Positions 7,972-18,509 of a stretch of DNA of 46,984 nucleotides are shown here, in pieces (the stretch's first letter is position 1; each line of letters starts with the position of its first letter). The DNA comes from Candidatus Saccharimonadota bacterium (GTDB lineage Bacteria; Patescibacteriota; Saccharimonadia; Saccharimonadales; Saccharimonadaceae), in the NCBI GenBank assembly GCA_027492465.1, contig JAPUET010000028.1:1-46984 (forward strand). Reading direction: 5' to 3'. Below the pieces are notes generated by a model that had not been told where the DNA came from, did no database searches, and saw only the letters and a list, made by a program, of their open reading frames with translations. A program made the position numbers and the translations under genes.

Positions 7972-9532
7972 GTTTTTTGAGCAACTGGTGCAAGCAGGAA
8001 ATCCGGTTGGCGAAATTATCGGCCTCGATTCGTTCATGGTGAGCGTTAAAGGCCTGCAGCCGACTAATGTGCATGCCACTGTGCGATTCGATGACGACAC
8101 TCGTGGCTACGTGCACCAGGTGTTTGAAGAACATGTTGTGGTGATGAAGCTCGATCCGAGTCCGCTCAAAATCGGTGCCGTATGCGTGATTGAAAAACCC
8201 GATATCATGACACCCGTTGGTAAAAATTTTATTGGTCGTGTTATCAATGTGTTTGGTGAGCCAATTGATGGGAAAGGCGCTATTCAGGCCGACCAAGAAT
8301 GGGATGTGTTTCACAATGCTCCGGCTTTGTTTGAGCGTGAGTTGCTCGATACGCCGGTTGAAACTGGTGTAACGATTCTTGATCTTGAATACAGCCTAGC
8401 TCGTGGTCAGCGCATGGCCATGCTTGGTGATAGCAAGGTGGGTAAAACAGCGCTTGCGGCTTCGGTGGCGATTAACCAAAAAAATACCGATATCACGGTG
8501 GTATATGTCTTGATCGCAAAACGTCAGCGTGACGTGGCGGAGCTTGTGAATAATCTTGAAAAAAATGATGCAATGAAAAAGGCGATTGTCATTGTGACGA
8601 ACTCGTTTGAATCGCTCATTTTGACTTATCTAGTGCCCTATGTGGGTGCCGCACACGGTGAATATTTCTGGCATCAGTGTAATATGGATACGTTGATGAT
8701 TTATGATGACTTAACGGCACACGCTCAGGCATATCGTGAAATTTCGCTTATCGCCGGCGTCAGCCCAGGGCGCGATAGTTATCCGGGAGATATGTTTTAT
8801 ACACACTCAAGCCTCCTCGAGCGTGGCGGCAAAACTGAGTCAAATCATGCCAGCCAAACACTCATCCCCATTGTCTACGCGCCCGGCGGCGACATCACAG
8901 CATATCTGCCGACGAACATCATGTCTATTACCGATGGACAGTGGATTTTGGATGGAGCAATTTTTAAAGACACGATGCGTCCGGCCGTTTCAACTGCCCT
9001 ATCGGTGACGCGTGTTGGTGGCGTGGGGCAAAATAAGCGTCAAAAAGGCCTGGCCGACAAACTGAACCTCACACTTGCTGGCTATCGTACTGCAGAAGAG
9101 TATGCTCACTTTGGTACTGAGCTCAGCCCGCAGGCGCAAGCTGATTACGATAAAGGTAAGGTGCTGTTTAAACTCATGAATCAGGGAATTGGTGAAATTT
9201 ATAGCTTTGCCGAACAACAATTTTTGATGAGTATTGTACTGGGGAGTGCGCCTGAAGAGATTGTTAATATTGAAAAGCTCAAAGAAAAAGTTCATGAATA
9301 TGCTGCGAAACTGCAAGAAGATAAAGATATGAACGGCAACTTTGATGAAATTTGTGCAGCACTCAAGAATGAAGTCACTACGATTGATGAGGTGAAAAAA
9401 GCGGCTATCGAAAAGGCCGCTAAAGCGGAGGCGGAGAAAAAGCGTCAGGCCGAAGAAGCGGCTAGGGCCGCGGCGGGTGAACGGCAGCCTGACGAGGGGA
9501 ATGTCGGTACCAATGAAAAGGAAGCTAAATAA
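7958..9532 (+). CDS. atpA: F1-type ATPase alpha subunit, divergent
   Basis: A 524-residue protein if translation starts at GTG 7958, which has GGAG seven bases upstream; an in-frame GTG at 7919 lies deep in the delta-like gene and has no such site. Order: N-terminal beta-barrel, nucleotide-binding domain with P-loop GDSKVGKT (157-164) and Walker B-like TLMIYDDL (245-252), PGRDSYPGDMFYTHSSLLER, SITDGQ, and Arg352 in SVTRVGG as the arginine finger reaching the catalytic site of beta. The key residues of a functional alpha are therefore present, although the N-terminal helix is shortened and the C terminus carries an extra Lys/Glu/Ala-rich tail (~45 residues) not usual in AtpA. It may be a specialised paralogue rather than the energy-conserving enzyme; that depends on the membrane sector. 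Confidence 0.9.
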   Translation: MANAKFFEQLVQAGNPVGEIIGLDSFMVSVKGLQPTNVHATVRFDDDTRGYVHQVFEEHVVVMKLDPSPLKIGAVCVIEKPDIMTPVGKNFIGRVINVFGEPIDGKGAIQADQEWDVFHNAPALFERELLDTPVETGVTILDLEYSLARGQRMAMLGDSKVGKTALAASVAINQKNTDITVVYVLIAKRQRDVAELVNNLEKNDAMKKAIVIVTNSFESLILTYLVPYVGAAHGEYFWHQCNMDTLMIYDDLTAHAQAYREISLIAGVSPGRDSYPGDMFYTHSSLLERGGKTESNHASQTLIPIVYAPGGDITAYLPTNIMSITDGQWILDGAIFKDTMRPAVSTALSVTRVGGVGQNKRQKGLADKLNLTLAGYRTAEEYAHFGTELSPQAQADYDKGKVLFKLMNQGIGEIYSFAEQQFLMSIVLGSAPEEIVNIEKLKEKVHEYAAKLQEDKDMNGNFDEICAALKNEVTTIDEVKKAAIEKAAKAEAEKKRQAEEAARAAAGERQPDEGNVGTNEKEAK

Positions 9533-9543
9533 TGATGTTTATA

Positions 9544-9571
9544 GATTTTGGATTTTGGATTTTGGATTTTG
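9544..9571 (+). repeat. Heptanucleotide tandem repeat (GATTTTG)x4
   Basis: Four perfect tandem copies of GATTTTG lie just after the alpha stop, inside the 106-base alpha-gamma gap. It is the only sizeable gap in an otherwise tightly packed cluster. Such a repeat is prone to slippage; no hairpin or ORF is associated with it. Confidence 0.85.
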
Positions 9572-9638
9572 GGGCTAAGCACCTAGTATCTATTATCCAT
9601 AATTTATCATCTATCACTACGCAAGCGGAGTTTGTGTA

Positions 9639-12084
<2,446 letters not shown>

Positions 12085-12085
<1 letters not shown>

Positions 12086-12384
12086 TGGCGGACGAAGCAC
12101 CAACAACCGAAGGCGATCAGCCATCAAAAGCGAACGGTAAACCCTCAATGGCGGTAAAAGTGTACGCACCGTTTCAGGTATATTTTGAGGGCGATGCTTA
12201 CAGTGTCAGTGCGGTCAATGCGACCGGTCCGTTTGATATTTTGCCCAAGCACCATAACTTTCTTTGTATGCTCGTGCCCTGCAGTCTTAAAATTGTGGGC
12301 GTAGATACCGAAAAAACAATCAAAGTTCACCGAGCCCTGATGCACGTCAAAGCTGACCGTGTCGTTGTCTTTATGGATGTCTAG
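12085..12384 (+). CDS. atpC: F1-type ATPase epsilon subunit, N-terminal domain only
   Basis: A 99-residue protein with a GTG start that shares a base with the beta stop. Residues 1-25 are a polar low-complexity extension. Residues ~26-99 form the epsilon beta-sandwich: VKVYAPFQVYFEGDAYSVSAV, then GPFDILPKHHNFLCML for the conserved GxfxvLpxHapxl. The C-terminal helical hairpin of standard epsilon (~130-140 residues), which inhibits hydrolysis, is missing. In canonical enzymes this sandwich sits at the foot of gamma on the c-ring loops, so its presence supports a c-like partner in the membrane. A hairpin follows the gene. Confidence 0.78.
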
Positions 12385-12396
12385 TAAGGATGATTT

Positions 12397-12419
12397 TGAG
12401 CCTACCCACCTAAGGCTCA
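12397..12419 (+). terminator. Hairpin after the F1-like cluster
   Basis: TGAGCCT (12397-12403) pairs with AGGCTCA (12413-12419) around a nine-base loop, followed by a T-biased stretch. It is placed just after the epsilon stop and before the next promoter, so it likely ends the operon. The U-tract is weak. Confidence 0.5.
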
Positions 12420-12457
12420 TTCATTTGGATAGTATAAACTTCACATGACGGTATTTA

Positions 12458-12466
12458 TGGTAATCT
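12458..12466 (+). promoter_or_regulatory. Extended -10, leaderless start
   Basis: TGGTAATCT ends seven bases before the ATG at 12474, so the transcript should begin at or next to the start codon. No Shine-Dalgarno is present. Confidence 0.5.
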
Positions 12467-12473
12467 AAGTTGT

Positions 12474-13337
12474 ATGAGCAGGGCGGCTTCACAAATTAAT
12501 GGCGATGACAAACTTATTCCCCTTGATAAATCTTGGGTGATTCGTATGAGTATACAAGAACTTTTATACGGCGATCGTATGCGAGCCATCCGACAGCTAG
12601 ATGCCCAGACTGATCTATCGGATGACATCAAGGCATTGCGTGAGATATTAGGTCAATGGTCGACCAGCCAGGCTCTTAATGTGGGTGAGTCGGGTACTCT
12701 ACTGCGCTTTTTTACATTCATTAATTGGAAGCAGAAACTTGGCAAAGAGATAATAATGCGCGGTACACTGTTACATCGTCCGATTAATGATAACCCAAGT
12801 GTTATTGAATGGTCTCAAGAGCGATTGCTTACCTTAGATAACGGGACGTCACAATGGGCAAGTGCGGCCGTGCTTTGTGGTGATCAAAGACGCTTGAAAG
12901 AGCCTCCCTTTAAACTAAACACAACTTACGAAGCTTGGCATAGCTGGCACGCGTCATCTAGCCCCGAATTGTTGCGTCGTGACAAAACAATTGAGGCGCA
13001 GGCCCATGCCTTTCGCTTGTTGCAACAGACTGGTGAATTGCATTTCATCCCTAAACAGGCCGAGGATTTCCCTTTTGCATATATGTTTGGTTGTATGGGC
13101 GTAAAACAGGGCGAGCAGCTATGGCCGAGCTTGATAGGGCATGAGAGCAATAGAATAACTGAAGTAGTAGAAATGAAACGGCGTGCTGAGATGGGCAAGC
13201 CCGTGACGTCGCGGGACCATCGTGTGGTTCAGGCTCTTGCCATGTGGAGCCGATTCCACAAGAAGCGGGTAACGTTTACTTACCCGGAAGCAGTGACGAA
13301 ATCGTGGCCAAGGTTCTGGGACTGGTTAGATGCTTAG
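12474..13337 (+). CDS. Shortened EPSP-synthase-like (AroA superfamily) protein
   Basis: A 287-residue protein whose two ends match 5-enolpyruvylshikimate-3-phosphate synthase but which is ~140 residues shorter than AroA (~430). N-terminal: LDKSWVIRMSIQELLYG resembles the family's K-S-xxxR start, followed by LSDDIKALREIL and GESGTLLRFF for the GNAGTxxR motif, then LLHRPI for xxRPI. C-terminal: SRDHRVVQALAM for DHRxAMxxA and EAVTKSWPRFWDWL for xVxKSfPxFwxxL. The middle of the two-domain fold is missing. No other shikimate gene is seen here. It could be a degenerate enzyme or a repurposed EPT-fold protein; enzyme activity should not be assumed. It begins leaderless from its own promoter. Confidence 0.62.
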   Translation: MSRAASQINGDDKLIPLDKSWVIRMSIQELLYGDRMRAIRQLDAQTDLSDDIKALREILGQWSTSQALNVGESGTLLRFFTFINWKQKLGKEIIMRGTLLHRPINDNPSVIEWSQERLLTLDNGTSQWASAAVLCGDQRRLKEPPFKLNTTYEAWHSWHASSSPELLRRDKTIEAQAHAFRLLQQTGELHFIPKQAEDFPFAYMFGCMGVKQGEQLWPSLIGHESNRITEVVEMKRRAEMGKPVTSRDHRVVQALAMWSRFHKKRVTFTYPEAVTKSWPRFWDWLDA

Positions 13338-13370
13338 TTGGAAGTTGGATGTTTCAGGGTCTTCTGCATC

Positions 13371-14384
13371 TTAGTTGGTAATAAAGTAATCAAAGGCGAA
13401 TGCTTGATTCGGAGCGGCGGCATTATTGGTGCAAAGACTAAAGCCGGTTGGGCTGCGCTCTACGTAGTATTGTAGCTGCCCTGCCGCTGCCCCAATTGGA
13501 GTAACCACTACGTGTGGTTGATTGCTAAAGCGCTGATTAAAGGTAATTTGAATAAAACATCCCGTCGTTGGGGTGCCACCACTATTAATGTTGATGGTAC
13601 CGGTGGTGTCTGAACCGTCGATTGAGGCTGTGCCGCCCGCACCAAGGACACCACTATTAATAGAACGAGTTGGCGCGGCGCCGGTGAAGCTGATGTGGTT
13701 TGGTACTTGTAGTGTGGCATTGCCGCTAAGTACCAGTTTTGTAACGGTAATCTGAGAAGCGGTCATTGGGCCGCTAAATGAAGAGGTGCCTGATACGTTT
13801 AAGTCGCGAAGTGTTGTGCTACCCTGAACGGCCATGTTGGTTGCAACTTGCAGACTATTGCTTTGGGTTTCGCCAAGATTTGCGGCCCCGGAGACCGTGA
13901 TGGCGGGCCCGGTAATAGTGCCGCCGCTTTGGAAATTTCCGGCGACATTAAGATTGCCACGCATCAATGTCTGGCCGGCAATAATTGCATTGCCCTGAAT
14001 GGTGAGGGTTTGATTAGTGCTGCCCACGCTTGCATCTGTGTTAGCCAGCTGCTTCAGCGCTTCTGTGGTGAGGTTCTGCGACTCAACACTGGCTGTTTCG
14101 GGCGCTTTCGTACTATTAAGATATGTAACAAGCGTAAAAATACCCGCAACCACGAGTACCAATATAAAAATTAAAAGATACACATTGATTTTACGAAACA
14201 ACCGCTTAATGGGAGAGAGTTTCTTTTCGGGCGTTTCGCTAGCGGGCGCACTATTTGTCGACGCTTCTTCGGCAAGATCGTCGGGCGTGCGACTGAGCGC
14301 ATCAGCTGGGGCATCTTGTGACGAACCCTCAGCTGGTTTGGGTGCGTCAGTATCTGCCGGGGAAGTATTCTTTTCGGGTTCCAT
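13371..14384 (-). CDS. Membrane-anchored surface protein with beta-repeat domain
   Basis: A 337-residue type II membrane protein: an acidic, Pro/Ala/Ser-rich cytoplasmic N terminus (1-55), a basic patch KKLSPIKRLFRK, one membrane helix (~67-88), then an exported part. Residues ~125-235 show repeating short strands rich in Gly, Asn and Thr (IQGNAIIAGQTLMRGNLNVAGNF and similar), which suggests a small beta-solenoid. The C-terminal ~90 residues form a separate beta domain ending QAFAFDYFITN. No family is recognised with confidence. It is convergent with the AroA-like gene and divergent from the surface block to its right, to which it may belong. Confidence 0.7.
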   Translation of the reverse strand: MEPEKNTSPADTDAPKPAEGSSQDAPADALSRTPDDLAEEASTNSAPASETPEKKLSPIKRLFRKINVYLLIFILVLVVAGIFTLVTYLNSTKAPETASVESQNLTTEALKQLANTDASVGSTNQTLTIQGNAIIAGQTLMRGNLNVAGNFQSGGTITGPAITVSGAANLGETQSNSLQVATNMAVQGSTTLRDLNVSGTSSFSGPMTASQITVTKLVLSGNATLQVPNHISFTGAAPTRSINSGVLGAGGTASIDGSDTTGTININSGGTPTTGCFIQITFNQRFSNQPHVVVTPIGAAAGQLQYYVERSPTGFSLCTNNAAAPNQAFAFDYFITN

Positions 14385-14413
14385 AAATATTGTTTATGCT
14401 TTTACTTAGCTCT

Positions 14414-14422
14414 AGTGTAGCA
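14414..14422 (-). promoter_or_regulatory. Extended -10 promoter
   Basis: On the minus strand TGCTACACT lies 29 bases upstream of the ATG at 14384. It fits the TGnTAnnnT pattern of this window. Confidence 0.5.
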
Positions 14423-14489
14423 CAGCGGGGGCGTGGGCGACCAGTTGTCTTTTACGCATTTCTAAGAGATAATTGTAAGCGTAAGGCGT

Positions 14490-15227
14490 ATGCAAAAACG
14501 AAGAGTATGGGAGAGTTTAACACTAGTGTTGCTGGCGATAGTTATCGTTGCCGGCAGTTCTCGTAGTGTGTTTGCGAATACTGCAACCTCGCCAAATTAC
14601 CAGCTTAGTGAAAGCGAATTTAGCGCCGGGGCGACACCGGGAGTGTGCTCGGGCGGCTACTGTGCTCGCGTTTCTATTGGGAATATTTCGGGTGAGTCGG
14701 CTAATGCAACCAGTACAGCCTCGTTTGGCTCAATCACGCCAGACGAACCATTTTTGGCGGTTATTGTTGATCCTGGCATTTCGAATCTCGGCGTCCTCGA
14801 TACCGAACATACTGGGTCTAAAACAATGGTCGTGAGAATACGTAACTATTTAAGTGATGGGTATGTGCTGCGGATCACCGGCGCTCCGCCCACTTACAGC
14901 GGCCATGCCCTTGCTACTCCTTCAACGCCCACCGCTGCCACTCCTGGCACTGAGCAGTTTGGCATTAACGCTGCGGCTAACACTACCCCAAGCATCGGCG
15001 CGGGCCCGGTACAGGTGCCATCGGGCGATTTTAGCTATGGCCAGGTGAACAGTGGATATAACACGGCGAACCTCTTTAAATATGCTAGTGGCGACGTTGT
15101 AGCGCACAGTAACAGCGAATCAGGTCAGACAGATTTTACAATCAGCATGATCGTGAACATTGCAAATAACACCCCTGCCGGCCTCTATTCGGGCGATTAT
15201 TCAGCTGTTGTAGTGCCTACATTTTAA
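14490..15227 (+). CDS. Exported surface protein, QFGIN family
   Basis: A 245-residue protein with a signal peptide (1-29, cleavage near VFA|NT). The N-terminal part has two Cys (GVCSGGYCARVS). The C-terminal part is shared with other proteins of the block: PGTEQFGINAAANTTPSIG, an aromatic-rich YNTANLFKYASGDVVA segment, then a final strand TPAGLYSGDYSAVVVPTF ending in Phe. It is the shortest of four related proteins (with those starting at 15372, 17373 and 20747). All-beta, no enzyme motif; probably a structural component of the cell surface. Weak purine-rich AAGG precedes the ATG. Function unknown. Confidence 0.65.
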   Translation: MQKRRVWESLTLVLLAIVIVAGSSRSVFANTATSPNYQLSESEFSAGATPGVCSGGYCARVSIGNISGESANATSTASFGSITPDEPFLAVIVDPGISNLGVLDTEHTGSKTMVVRIRNYLSDGYVLRITGAPPTYSGHALATPSTPTAATPGTEQFGINAAANTTPSIGAGPVQVPSGDFSYGQVNSGYNTANLFKYASGDVVAHSNSESGQTDFTISMIVNIANNTPAGLYSGDYSAVVVPTF

Positions 15228-15279
15228 GACGATTTTGCACCCAAATAAGTTCAACCACAAAAAATGTGGATAACTCTAC

Positions 15280-15309
15280 TTGCGTAAATGATATCGCTAA
15301 TGCTACAAT
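15280..15309 (+). promoter_or_regulatory. Promoter of the 629-residue surface protein
   Basis: TTGCGT (15280-15285), an 18-base spacer and TACAAT (15304-15309) preceded by TGC. The ~55-base leader that follows includes TTAGGAG just before the ATG at 15372. Confidence 0.55.
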
Positions 15310-15371
15310 GCGCTTGTATCCCTAGAAGAAGGGGCTAAATAAAACAAACACTAATTAGGAGATATACAAAA

Positions 15372-17261
15372 ATGTATACACTCAAGTCAGTCGCCCGGCG
15401 TGGCACGCTGCTGGGTGCTGCGTTTACCCTTGTGGTTGCGGCACTACTCCCAGCGACGTACGCATCGGCCGATGCGTTGAATCCGCTTACGGAGCGCAGT
15501 TTGACGCTATCAAGCTCGAGCCCAGGATGGAGTTTCACCGACGGTTCGGGTAATACTACTTATGCACCACCAAACAGTGGCGCGAATGGAAAACAGACCG
15601 GTAATTACTTTGATTTCAAAGTAAGTAGCTCGGCAACTGTTAAAACGTTTTCATTCCAGTACTGTAAAACATCGGCTGGTAACTGTGAAATACCTGGCGA
15701 CAATGCTTCGTCTGGCGTAGACACTACAACTACCGCCGACCTTAACGCTGCTTTCCCGGGTACGCCTACCGACCTTGAAGTGGGAAGTGCTAATTTTGGT
15801 ACCGTTATCAATACCGGCCCCGATACCGATCCTGATGCAGGCAAAGTAAAAGCCGTACCAGGGTACACAAACAACAACCCTAAGTATCAGGCAAATGGTG
15901 GTACGGGTGATGCGGCCGAAGCAGCAAAAAGTGTTACCGGTAACTATATAGTTATGTACCATGATCCAACAGCAAACTCAGGAGCTGGTGGATGGGTACA
16001 AAGTACTGGCTGGAAAGTCACTGCGCTTTCGGTTAAGAACGCAGGTACGCGTGCAACTAAAAATTACATTACACTTTCGAGCACCGCCGGCAAGGCCTTC
16101 ACTAGCGGTCAGCATGTTAAAGTGTTGTTCTTCGCCAACGGCACTAACTACATTACCAACCCAGGTAGCGGAGCATTCTTCGTAAAAATTAATACTTACG
16201 GGGTTGAATATGACGGCTCCACTATTACCGAGACAGCCCTTGCGCCATCAACTGATGCCAATATCATCGACGGTGGTGTAACGGTAGCTAACGTGATGAA
16301 CCAGTCAATCCAGATCACTACCAAGGTGCTGGAGACGATGGAATTCTCCGTAGGGACAGTTGACCCAAATACACTCAGCGGGTCTGAACTTGCCGCATCA
16401 GACTATGGCAGCGCAACACACATCCCTTGTGGGCGTATTCTGACACGGCTAACGACTGCGTCGACCGATCCAAAGAATGTTCTTCGGCTTGGTAACCAGG
16501 GTGCAGAAAGTTCACTAGAGACCGCCAAAGCTTACGCAACACACTCATACTGGCGCCTCAGCTCTAACTCATCTGGTGGTGCATCAGTATACTACTCTGG
16601 TCACACACTTTCTAACACGTCAGGTGACGAGATTGAGCCTATTGGCACGACAGCAAAAATTTCAGCTCCTGGCTCGGAACAGTTTGGTCTTGCGCTATCT
16701 ACAAAGGCTCTATCGGGTACCACAACTGCTCCGGCAGATACACCCAATTTCAATACAGGTTTGTATGGTGTGAACTATGTTCAAGATCGTGCATCTGGTA
16801 AAGAATGGGAAAACGCTGCAGACAATGACAAAACAGGAATTAGTAGTGAAACTCTGTCAGACCTTGGAGCGCTCTATACTGGTACCGCTCCAGCATTATG
16901 GAGTCCAACTGACGCTAACTGGGATTACCAGACAACTCCATTAAATAAGAGCTATCATACCCCACGCCTCGATCCGCTTGTGCCAGAAGTATCATATGCT
17001 AATGGCTCCGGAAGAATCAACGGTAATGACAGCTTGGACGCAAACGGCGTTGCATTCGGTGGTGGTGGCTATAGTTCAACGAACGCACAGTTTGCCTTCG
17101 ACAAGATGTCAGACACGGTTCCTGCACTGCTTGCAACCGAGGCGACACAAGTTGTGGACTGTGTAACTGCTAAAATGCGTTACATCGGTAACATTGCCGC
17201 AACTACACCAGCTGGTATCTACACTACCAAAATCAACTACATTGCAGCCCCTCAATACTAA
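15372..17261 (+). CDS. Large exported surface protein, candidate major surface layer component
   Basis: A 629-residue protein with signal peptide (1-34, TYASA|DAL) and good TTAGGAG ribosome site. The mature start LNPLTERSLTLSSSSPG matches LTTRSAALSSSSK and LTDRSLLMGTTEPG of the proteins at 20747 and 17373, so these begin with a shared domain. A short QYCKTSAGNCEIP cysteine pair follows the first strands. Toward the C terminus it has PGSEQFGLALSTK, then VVDCVTAKMRYIGNIAATTPAGIYTTKINYIAAPQY, the family's closing strand. It has no catalytic motif and is rich in Thr, Ser, Gly and Ala. Its own promoter, long leader and a hairpin after the stop suggest strong independent expression, as for a major surface protein; that is inference. 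Confidence 0.68.
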   Translation: MYTLKSVARRGTLLGAAFTLVVAALLPATYASADALNPLTERSLTLSSSSPGWSFTDGSGNTTYAPPNSGANGKQTGNYFDFKVSSSATVKTFSFQYCKTSAGNCEIPGDNASSGVDTTTTADLNAAFPGTPTDLEVGSANFGTVINTGPDTDPDAGKVKAVPGYTNNNPKYQANGGTGDAAEAAKSVTGNYIVMYHDPTANSGAGGWVQSTGWKVTALSVKNAGTRATKNYITLSSTAGKAFTSGQHVKVLFFANGTNYITNPGSGAFFVKINTYGVEYDGSTITETALAPSTDANIIDGGVTVANVMNQSIQITTKVLETMEFSVGTVDPNTLSGSELAASDYGSATHIPCGRILTRLTTASTDPKNVLRLGNQGAESSLETAKAYATHSYWRLSSNSSGGASVYYSGHTLSNTSGDEIEPIGTTAKISAPGSEQFGLALSTKALSGTTTAPADTPNFNTGLYGVNYVQDRASGKEWENAADNDKTGISSETLSDLGALYTGTAPALWSPTDANWDYQTTPLNKSYHTPRLDPLVPEVSYANGSGRINGNDSLDANGVAFGGGGYSSTNAQFAFDKMSDTVPALLATEATQVVDCVTAKMRYIGNIAATTPAGIYTTKINYIAAPQY

Positions 17262-17299
17262 ATCGATATAGATTTAGCCCCTCCTCGCGGCAACGTAGC

Positions 17300-17331
17300 G
17301 AATATCCGGCCTTCTAGTAGGCCGGATATTC
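17300..17331 (+). terminator. Perfect 12-bp hairpin after the surface protein gene
   Basis: GAATATCCGGCC and GGCCGGATATTC pair perfectly around an eight-base loop (17312-17319), 39 bases after the stop. The following ATTTG is only mildly T-rich, but the stem is strong. Confidence 0.65.
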
Positions 17332-17357
17332 ATTTGTTACGCATACCAGCTATAGTC

Positions 17358-17366
17358 TAGTACAAT
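17358..17366 (+). promoter_or_regulatory. -10 element giving a leaderless start
   Basis: TAGTACAAT, with the hexamer TACAAT ending six bases before the ATG at 17373. There is no Shine-Dalgarno. The same TAGTACAAT word precedes the genes at 19701 and 32718. Confidence 0.55.
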
Positions 17367-17372
17367 AAATCT

Positions 17373-18449
17373 ATGCAGCATAAGTTGTTTAACTTGCATA
17401 CGCTATTCCATAACTGGCGCTTTGTCTTTACCGAAGAGATGGTGGCGGTACTACTCGTGCTATTCGTGTTTATTATGCCCGTTTCTGCAACAACTCGCTT
17501 AACCGATCGTAGCCTGCTTATGGGCACTACTGAACCAGGCGCCACCACTTCCTACACTATTGCCTTTACCTACATGACGCCCTCGGCAATTGGCTCTATC
17601 GACCTGCAATTTTGCGAAAGCCCAATACCGTATGAAACGTGCGTAACGCCAGCCGGGCTAGATATCTCAGCCGCCACACTTTCGGCGCAAAGTGGCGAAA
17701 CAGGATATTCAATCACTACACACACAAGCAATCATATTATTCTTTCGCGCTTACCAAGTTTCGTAAATAGCGGTACACGCGGATCGTATACGTTTAGCAA
17801 TATTGTCAATCCATCTAGCTCGGCCACGGCATTTGCGGTGCGGCTACGTACCCACGCCACAACGAGCACCGCGGGAAATCACGTTGATTTCGGCTCGGTA
17901 CGAGGACAGGTGGGCAAGGGGATTGTGCTTGAAACTCAGGTTCCGCCAATGTTGATATTTTGCATGGCAGAGCAGGTAGACGACAATTGCCTCGGTACAA
18001 ACCAGAATTATTACACCGATATGGGCGAACTAAGCCCAACCACAACACTCACCGCTCAGTCGCAAATGGCCGTCGGCACCAATGCCTCGGGCGGGTTTGC
18101 CATTACCGCCTACGGTAATCCCCCTACGGCAGGTACAAATGTTGTCGATACACCAACGGTACCAACAGAAAGTAGACCCGGCACCACTCAGTTTGGGATA
18201 AATCTGGTTGAAAATACTGCTCCGGCCATTGGGAGTAATCCGATAGGAGTGTGGGCAAACGCTCAGCCGACGAGCGGGTATGGCCAGACAAACCGGTATA
18301 TGTATGTTCCGGGCGATATCGTTGCGAGCTCTCCAAATGTTAGTCTTATGAAAAAATTTACCGTAAGTTATATATTCAACACGAGCCCTAATTTACGAGC
18401 GGGTGTGTATACGACCACCATTAATTTCGTAGCCAGCGGCCGATTTTAA
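17373..18449 (+). CDS. Exported surface protein, LTxRSL/QFGIN family
   Basis: A 358-residue protein. Residues ~20-42 form the export signal (LVLFVFIMPVSA|TTR). The mature protein starts TRLTDRSLLMGTTEPGATTSYTIAF, followed by the cysteine element DLQFCESPIPYETCVTP, a YTFSNIVNPSSSATAFAVRL strand pair, a second Cys pair (FCMAEQVDDNCLG), then PGTTQFGINLVENTAPAIGSNP and the closing RAGVYTTTINFVASGRF. It therefore contains the full domain order of which the proteins at 14490, 15372 and 20747 show parts. The start is the ATG at 17373, with a -10 box six bases before it. Probably a structural subunit of the cell envelope; no enzymatic motif. Confidence 0.7.
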   Translation: MQHKLFNLHTLFHNWRFVFTEEMVAVLLVLFVFIMPVSATTRLTDRSLLMGTTEPGATTSYTIAFTYMTPSAIGSIDLQFCESPIPYETCVTPAGLDISAATLSAQSGETGYSITTHTSNHIILSRLPSFVNSGTRGSYTFSNIVNPSSSATAFAVRLRTHATTSTAGNHVDFGSVRGQVGKGIVLETQVPPMLIFCMAEQVDDNCLGTNQNYYTDMGELSPTTTLTAQSQMAVGTNASGGFAITAYGNPPTAGTNVVDTPTVPTESRPGTTQFGINLVENTAPAIGSNPIGVWANAQPTSGYGQTNRYMYVPGDIVASSPNVSLMKKFTVSYIFNTSPNLRAGVYTTTINFVASGRF

Positions 18450-18458
18450 TGCTACAAT
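18450..18458 (+). promoter_or_regulatory. Extended -10 promoter for the first DUF916-like gene
   Basis: TGCTACAAT begins immediately after the TAA of the preceding gene and gives a leader of ~45 bases that includes GAGGG before the ATG at 18510. Confidence 0.55.
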
Positions 18459-18509
18459 ACTGCTTATAGTAAAAAACATACTTAAATACATGTGAGGGAA
18501 ATTAAAATA

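Noticed and set aside
15255-15270. CCACA/TGTGG hairpin as terminator of the 14490 gene
   Set aside because: The five-base stem around an A-rich loop has no T tract after it and is too weak to call.
15265-15273. Perfect DnaA-box-like TGTGGATAA (also at 20637-20645)
   Set aside because: Two isolated copies 5.4 kb apart in ordinary intergenic sequence, without a cluster, AT-rich unwinding element or dnaA/dnaN nearby. Not an origin.
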